From Capitulum mitella (lineage: Eukaryota; Arthropoda; Thecostraca; Pollicipedomorpha; Pollicipedidae), in assembly GCA_030062745.1 (NCBI GenBank), contig CP099853.1, positions 1,550,001 to 1,614,000 on the forward strand: DNA of 64,000 bases, given 5' to 3'. The notes under the pieces are model-generated. The model did not search any database. It saw only the letters and a list, made by a program, of their open reading frames with translations, and was not told where the DNA came from. Shown in pieces: positions 57,498 through 64,000 of this stretch (positions within the stretch are counted from its first letter, which is position 1; every line of letters starts with the position of its first letter). Position numbers and translations under genes: made by a program.

Positions 57498-57538
57498 GTG
57501 ACGTGACGCTGACCTAGTTCAGGCCAGCGTCACGTCAC
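57498..57538. repeat. Perfect 14-bp inverted repeat with TGACGTGA cores
   Basis: GTGACGTGACGCTG and CAGCGTCACGTCAC are separated by 13 bases. They lie 67 bp upstream (minus strand) of the globin exon, in its intron. Each arm contains a CRE-like TGACGTGA. Confidence 0.85.
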
Positions 57539-60500
57539 GTCGCAGCGGAACAAATTATGGCGACCTGAAATGGACGACTAGTAAATGTGTCAATGTGGCA
57601 TGAAAATAATCGTTCCGTGCCGTTTGTAAGTATGTTTTACGGATCTTGATCACACCAGTCGTGTCAGCCTCGTTTTTATGGACTTCACTTTGGCCGACTT
57701 CCCACCCTATGGACTTCTCAAGGCAGCATCATTATTCGACGATTTAAGTAACGTTCAGCCTGTTCATTTTCGACAAACACCAAGTTTTAAATCGCCGGTT
57801 GCACAGTAGAGAATGAACCGATGTCCCAACGTCCTCTCCGACTCGGCAGGACGGGTCCGCGGCCTCTCGACTTGGCAAGATGGGTTCGGGTAGCTTTGGT
57901 GTTCGCTATCTGGCCCGCTGATCGGCTGCCAGCTGGCGAATCGAAAGTCATTTGGACTACTAGATGGTCGTGTCGTGCCCTTGGCGGCACGTTAAGATTT
58001 TTTTCAAATCGGCAGTTGCATAACACTGCATGATTCGGCATTACGTTCAGAGTACCAGCATTACCCCAACAAATCACTCGAACCAAATAAAAAGTGGATT
58101 GGTAGTCACAAGCCAAACCCTTTGCGCCATCGTTCTTAAACTGAGGTATTTTTCACTTGTTTTTTTCACAAAACGTATCAAAATTTATATGTCCCACAAG
58201 GAACAGAAACGGCCCCAGAAAACGTTTTCAGGAGACATGTCAGGTTGTTTTGCGGTCGTTTGGAAGACGTGCTCGCTTCTGTAGATGTGGGGGATGTAAA
58301 CCAATAGTAGTCCTGCTACGATTTTAATGTATGGCAGTTACACTAACTTCATGAGAAGTCTCCAAAATGTGTGAGGACTGCCAAAGGCAGATGCGGAAAC
58401 ATCAAATGGTTTAATGCATCACCATGCACAACTGGGTTCTTCGTGATAAAAACCGATATGACTCGATAGGCCAAGATTTTTACACACCACAACAATCATG
58501 CGAAGTATGTGTTTTATACAGGGAACATAAACAGGGATCGAGAACGACACCAGGCGCTGAACTTTGGGAAGACCACATTGCAATCCGCACGTACCAATCG
58601 TTAGAATCGTTAATCTCACGCCAGTAATGTCAGTTCGTTACCTCGAGTAGTTGTAAATACTAAACTTTACCTCGTAATTTTCGGGAGAGAGCAATCCTCA
58701 TTTGTATTTGGCGCGCCAAGTTCACGTTTCATCCCTCTCAATTGCCTAATTGTGTAACTTATTTTCTCTTTTTCTTTTTTTTTAATTTGACAGAGTATGT
58801 GTCCTGTTTCGTTTACAGTTCATTCTCTGTCGGAGTATTGTTTCTTTTTTCTCCGTCTTGATTCGTTAGGACGGCCGTATCTGATTTTGTGTTGTCCTGC
58901 AGTAAGGTGCTAGCTGGGATGCATGATGCGAGGAGTGGAGAGATGAAGCAGCTAGTAGCTGCCCATCACAAAAAAAATCGAAAGTCTTGGAAAAAGGTAG
59001 AATGTGCTCTCAGGCAGGAACAGCCTGCTGAGCACGATCGCAGACAGGACTGTCTGATCCTGACGGAACAAACAGGCATCAGGCACAATGATAACCTCAA
59101 GTAGGAAACTATGTCAATTATCTGCAGTTACACTGGCATTCAATTTCCAGGCTGCTGCATCAATACATTGCACTGGCTTGGAAAAAGAAAGAGCCTTATC
59201 ATAAGGTTCAACAACAAAGCAATGCGGGACGTGACGGGACAAAGGAATAGAATCCCAAAAGACGCCGCAGGCTGATGGAAAACGTATATCAGACTTATCT
59301 ATGCATTGCCAAAGCTGGATCCATTAAAAATACAGGGGGAAGCATGAAATTGAAAACAGTTATTTGGCTGTCAGAAAACGCATTGTCGCATTCAGCAGAC
59401 TATAATATTCGGAGCACCGTATACCACAGGAAAATCGGTCATATGCCACTCGTTTCTCTCCTGAAGGCGCCACTGACGTTTCTTGCTGCTTTTACGTACA
59501 TGAAAAGTTAGTTCAGATCACAAGTTAACGCTTGAGCCGTGCTCCACCGAGATCAGTCCGGAAGATTGGCACGTCTCTGGACGGCGCCGAATCGCCCGCA
59601 TCACACTGATTTCAACCGAAATTTACCGCGTGCAAATGAACTCAACGAAGGGCAATTAAGTCAAAATGCAATTGACCTTACCGAATACATCGTCCGAACG
59701 AATGCAGCTTGACGAAATGAACCTGCTGGCGGTTAGAATTACATTAGCGATAATCCGCCGGCTGCACGTGCCGAAGCCGAACTGGCTTGATGAAGCTGCC
59801 CGAGCCTCGGATGACCTCAACAGCACGCCCATTGGAGCGCGTGAAAAACCGGACGAAGAAAGCAATCCACTGAATGAATTCGGGCGATCCTTTCCGGCGC
59901 TTAATATCATGTGCGTCGTTGCAAGCCAAATACACGTGGGGGCCGCAACCTTCCTGTTCCGGCGCCGTTGCCAACAGCTTCGAGCGAGAGAAGAACTTTT
60001 CGTGAAGCTGCAACAAAGGGCAACTGGCGTTCGCAGTCCGTGGCGTCGGTCCTCGCGTTTCAGTGACGGATGAAGCACAATCGCGATGAATTCGAGCTAA
60101 TGGCCGCAGGGGTGCGACGGCCGAGCATTTGTTTTGGACAGAGAAGATGAGTTATTGGAAGTGTGCATGTCTGCGCTTGGGTACAATTCCTGCAGCCCGC
60201 TTCCGGTCCGGTGAGATGCACCGGGCGGAATTGGATGAAGTAGTCTGCAGGGAATACATGGAAGGTAACTGGATGATGGGTGATGCATGGAATAACCGTT
60301 CAATGAGTGAAATGGTATTGCACGAATGGCACTGGCATTTCAGCGCCATCATTGTGAATTCAGATATCATTCATGGATTTCCTGTTTATCACTCATATTT
60401 CGTGTTGGCAGGCAGTGCACATAGTCGTCTTTCTCATCAACGAAGGGAATATGAAAAGAGAGATAGATGCATCATATCCGACAGTACGCATTAAGAGTGA

Positions 60501-61902
60501 AAGAAATGTGAAAATTAATATGGATCGGCAACATGAGACGGGAAACAGCCAACCATAATCATTCGTTACCCACCAATCCTCAGCTAAGTCCCAGCAACGG
60601 AAGCGTGCAGTTTACTACCACACCTTTCTCGGCTCACATTTTTGGTTTGTCATTCGACATATTTAGTCTGCATTGTAGCCGAATACAGACTACTGTAGGC
60701 TGCTCCGTCGCTCCGAGCATAATTGACTGCATGTTGACGTACTGTCGAAACGTGTGCCAGAACAGCGGGAGCATCTTATGTTGTGCGCCTTGCACATCAT
60801 CACGAACTGGCAAAGGCAGAGCAGAAGACCACATCGAGCGGGTTCATTGTGTCGTCCTGTTTCGAGGGTACCAATGACGGATTCCGTTCATTTGGACCCC
60901 TTTGAGATGCCGCACAAGCCATCAGCCCGTTTCACAATGGCAGAGCCCCTACAATTCCTTGCCCTCCCTCCTCCTCCCTCCCCCAGCCGTTTCTCCCACG
61001 ATTATTTTGCTCTGCTGGTAGCAATGAAAACCGAGCTGCTTCGAGACTGCAAGTATGGAGCCGCGACGGTCAGCTGATACCGGCAACTTACCACGTCACC
61101 ACGGCTTCTTTGCCCGAGCATCCGAGCTTCCGCACGGCGACCGCTAACGGAATTCAAGCGGTCATCGGCAATCCATAAACAATGTCGAAGGCAATTGGCA
61201 TCCGCAGGAACCCTCGACAGCCTATCGATCGCGAAGGTGGCAAACAACTTTCAGCACCTGCAGGATGCAGGAAAATATCGACGTGCGATAAGCCAAGATA
61301 GGTGAGCCTGCGGTAAACAGCGTGAAATATGTACCTCCATCTGGCAAAACATCAAGAGGACGAACGGGTTCAGTACGCGATTTGATATCCCGCAGCATGA
61401 TTTCACAGCATAACATAATGCTCCCACCGGGATATAGTGTTCGAAGGCAAAGACAAACCAGCGACTGGGCACCTAATTTGCAGCAATTTATTATAATGAC
61501 GTGTTTTGTGCTGCATAAGAGACTTTCACAGATGGACCATTATCAAAATAAGTCCTTACGACAGGAACATCTCCAGCACCACAAACAGCAGGACATGACA
61601 GTGCGACGCTCGTGCCTTCAGCGAGAGCATTGCCTGTACCAAAGACGCCATCCACTTCGATGCCTTCCGGAGGACAGAAAGTCACTAAAGCACAGCCATG
61701 AAATACAGCCGATCGCGATGACGTATCTGGTCCGCCGAGGCCCCGGTTGAGATCAATACAGCCACGGCTACGAGCGCGGCGCCGCATTTTCCGGCGCGGG
61801 GTCCCGACACGGCGGCGGGCACGTGACGCGAGGGCCTGCGTCACGGGCGGCCGGGCCGTTCAGCGACGGGCGGCGCGTCGTCACGTGACGAAACTAATCG
61901 GC
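57539..61902. other. No gene seen; probably globin intron or intergenic DNA
   Basis: ORFs of 100-140 codons occur at 57787-58116 (-), 59656-60078 (both strands), 60129-60494 (+), 60533-60877 (+), 61322-61750 (+) and 61491-61844 (-). None has a recognised motif, and several overlap open frames on the other strand. No globin E- or F-helix exon was spotted. Confidence 0.35.
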
Positions 61903-62190
61903 CTGTGACGCCCCCGGGCCGTCGCTGTATCTGGGCGACCTGTGACCTGTGACGCCCCCGGGCCGTATCTGGGCGACCTGTGACCTGTGACGTCCCTGGG
62001 CCGTATCTGGGCGACCTGTGACCTGTGACGTCCCTGGGCCGTATCTGGGAGACCTGTGACCTGTGACGTCCCTGGGCCGTATCTGGGAGACCTGTGACCT
62101 GTGACGCCCCCGGGCCGTATCTGGGCGACCTGTGACCTGTGACGTCCCTGGGCCGTATCTGGGAGACCTGTGACGCCCCTGGGCCGCCGT
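61903..62190. repeat. 38-bp minisatellite, about 7 copies
   Basis: The unit is CTGTGACGCCCCCGGGCC then GTATCTGGGCGACCTGTGAC, with CGTCCCTGGG and GGGAGACC variants alternating. The first copy has a 5-bp insertion and the last is shortened. The period is not a multiple of 3, so the minus ORF across it cycles through frames without stops. Confidence 0.95.
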
Positions 62191-63565
62191 CGCGTCTGGG
62201 CGAGACCGGAATGGACAGACTAGATTGAAGCGTGATGGGATGATGTGCAGCACGCCTCGGCGCGTAAAAAAAGGAAGAAAAAACGCTGTCAAGTTAAACG
62301 TTTGACATTAAACGTTTCTAGCTAGATTAGCCTTCTCAAGCTAAGGTTAACTTGATTTTTAACTCGCGCACTGATGGGGGCTCCCTTTCCTGTTCTTTCC
62401 CCCCCCCGTTTTGCCCCAGCTTCTTGAAAACGGATTGCTTCTGACGTACCAAATTTCCACTGCTGCCCATTCAGTTTGAGATCGTATCGTATCGATCATT
62501 GTTCAGTGCGTTAAAAATTGCAGTCATGCCCGGAAAGGGCGTATGGTCTAAGCCCCGCACGGTCACGCCCGCTAGTAGGTGATCAATTTGTTATTTGAAC
62601 AGAACAGCCTGGTTAAGCAATTACATGTACACTGTTTTATTGGCGGTAAAATATGAAATGGTGTAGTGCATACTTTGTAATATTTCATTCCGTGGCTTGG
62701 TAGAAAAAGTACCGTAAGGTGCGTTGCAACTTTTAATTTTGCCGTGCACAATAAAGGCTTGTCATAGCAAAGCCATCAGTGTAAGAGTGCTTTCAAGGTT
62801 CGTGGAGTCGGTGCAGTTGTTGACAATTTCTTTCCCTGTGGCACCATAGCTACTCGTAAATGGTGCAAAGTTGGCGGGCCTCCGCCCTACCTGCCCATAT
62901 GTGATGATGTTCTATTACACATATGACTAAGGTTGCAGACCTTTCATCGCTGTCGGTAATGTCGAAAGTTTCTGCATCACGGCGCCCACCCGGAAGAACA
63001 AAAACATCCTTTGTATGAACAATCAGTGTTCTACGGCGAGTCTAATGGTGACAACGAGCACTGGGCAAAGCAATGCGTTTTGTGTCAAGAGCGAGTGGAC
63101 CGTGGCATGTCTTGAAAATGAACGGTGGAATCGGAGGATGAGGGGAGCTGTGGGCAACTCCTTCTTATTTGGGACATTAGACCCATGTTGTATCGGCCGA
63201 GACGCCTGACAATGCCTTGTGCGGTTATGAAAACCATCAGTCGCCGTCGTCCTGGCATTCCGCCGTTTGGCGCCGCCGCTCCCGTCGTCTCGCGAGCGGC
63301 TCGCGGCTCGCAGCCCGAGCCAGGTGGCTTCCCAGCTGCGCCGGCGGCGATTGTTCGTGTGAAAGGCCGGACAGGTCGGCGCACACAGGTGCGCCTTCTG
63401 GCCGCCGGCCGCCGCCGGCGCCCGCTGACGATGACCGTCCGGCGTCTGGGGCTAGCTGAGGGTTCGGCCGTTCTTCAGGGTGACCATCGCCGGGATGAAG
63501 GCCCATGTCAGGGGCGGCGGACTGGGGGGGAGCTGCCCCTCCTCCATCTCCGGTCGAAATTTACA
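62191..63565. other. No gene seen; possible TTAA-element fragment at 62359
   Basis: At 62359 TTAACTCGCGCACTGATGGG resembles the end of copy B (TTAACCCGCGCACGACC). It is followed by a C-run and CTTCTTGAAAACGG, so it may be a solo end or deletion derivative. The stretch 63085-63540 is GC-rich and open on both strands; nothing was recognised. Confidence 0.35.
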
Positions 63566-64000
63566 TTAACCCTATTCCCGGAGGGCTAGACGGTATGGCC
63601 GATTCCCGGCAGGGGGGGCGGATTCGGCCCCCCCCTGAGATCTCGAGAACTACTTATCCGATTTCATCGCAACAAACGGCAATCGATTTGCCATGACGTG
63701 AACTACATTTTTATAAAAAGAAATTTTCAAAATTTTGATATTTCTGGATACAGGGGGGCAAAAATGTCAAAATAGGGGGGGCACTTTTTGACTTCTTATA
63801 ACTCCGTTGTTTATGGACCGATTTCGATGAAACTGGCATCAATAGAGAGATTATGGATAGGGCTTTTACCATGGGTATGCAAATTTGAAATTTTGAGAAA
63901 ATTCATGGACGTTCACAGGGTTTCAAAAATAGGGGGATTAGTTTTCTAATAACGGAATGAACAAAAGAGGCCAAAACACTTTTTTAGCTTCTGCTAGTCA
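63566..64000 (-). mobile_element. TTAA-flanked non-coding element, copy D (partial, runs off the window)
   Basis: This copy starts TTAACCCTATTCCCGGAGGG. The first nine bases equal the canonical piggyBac end TTAACCCTA. The 435 bp present match the reverse complement of the right end of copy C closely, including GATCTCGAGAACTACTT, GGCAATCGATTTGCC, TTCGATGAAACTGGCAT and GGGCTTTTACCATGGG. The foldback GGGGGGGCGGATTCGGCCCC lies at 63615-63635. Confidence 0.88.

Noticed and set aside
61894..62292. 132-codon minus ORF as a repeat protein gene
   Set aside because: The 38-bp period shifts frame every unit; openness comes from composition, not coding selection.

Overview
This is a gene-poor, repeat-rich stretch of an animal nuclear genome. 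An arthropod (crustacean or chelicerate grade) is the best guess, but this is inference. The support is a GH18 chitinase-like protein with a peritrophin-A (CBM14) domain, multi-exon genes with GT-AG introns, degenerate LINE and Ty3/Gypsy retrotransposons, and short inverted-repeat DNA elements. I see no operons, bacterial-type promoters, rRNA or convincing tRNA. Three host genes can be supported, all on the minus strand. At 6394-9096 lies a three-exon gene for a membrane-anchored SGNH/PC-esterase-type protein resembling the luminal domain of CASD1, with one in-frame TGA in exon 2. At 41328-42998 lies an intronless secreted GH18 + CBM14 protein whose catalytic Glu is replaced by Lys and whose start codon appears lost in a 27-bp tandem repeat. 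At 56968-57431 lie the last two exons of a globin whose exon boundaries fit the globin X pattern. Retrotransposon remains are a LINE RT (490-1830, -), a Gypsy pol with RNase H, integrase and C-terminal domain (3600-5520, -), a LINE ORF1 (12309-13026, -), a second Gypsy protease/RT piece (about 37760-38990, -) and a second LINE RT (48889-50160, +). All carry stops or frameshifts. The most distinctive repeats are four copies of a non-coding element of about 1.21 kb: 20361-21570, 46459-47673, 50487-51693, and 63566 to the window end. They are bounded by TTAA (or TTGA) with CCC/GGG ends, which is the piggyBac signature. They have G/C-rich foldback ends and an AT-rich interior with repeated AGGTCA nuclear-receptor half-sites. 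Other repeats are a GC-rich 42/42/39-bp minisatellite (11447-12085), a 38-bp minisatellite (61903-62190), 27-bp and 24-bp tandem repeats, a long (TA)n-centred foldback (53894-54064), several short near-perfect hairpins, and three regions of irregular recurring short phrases (43360-43750, 44089-44536, 52535-52705). Much of the rest, notably 21.8-37.7 kb and 57.5-63.5 kb, contains only short unrecognised ORFs, often open on both strands, and is probably intergenic or intronic DNA. The genes show no sign of acting together. The window reads as three unrelated genes set in old transposon debris.
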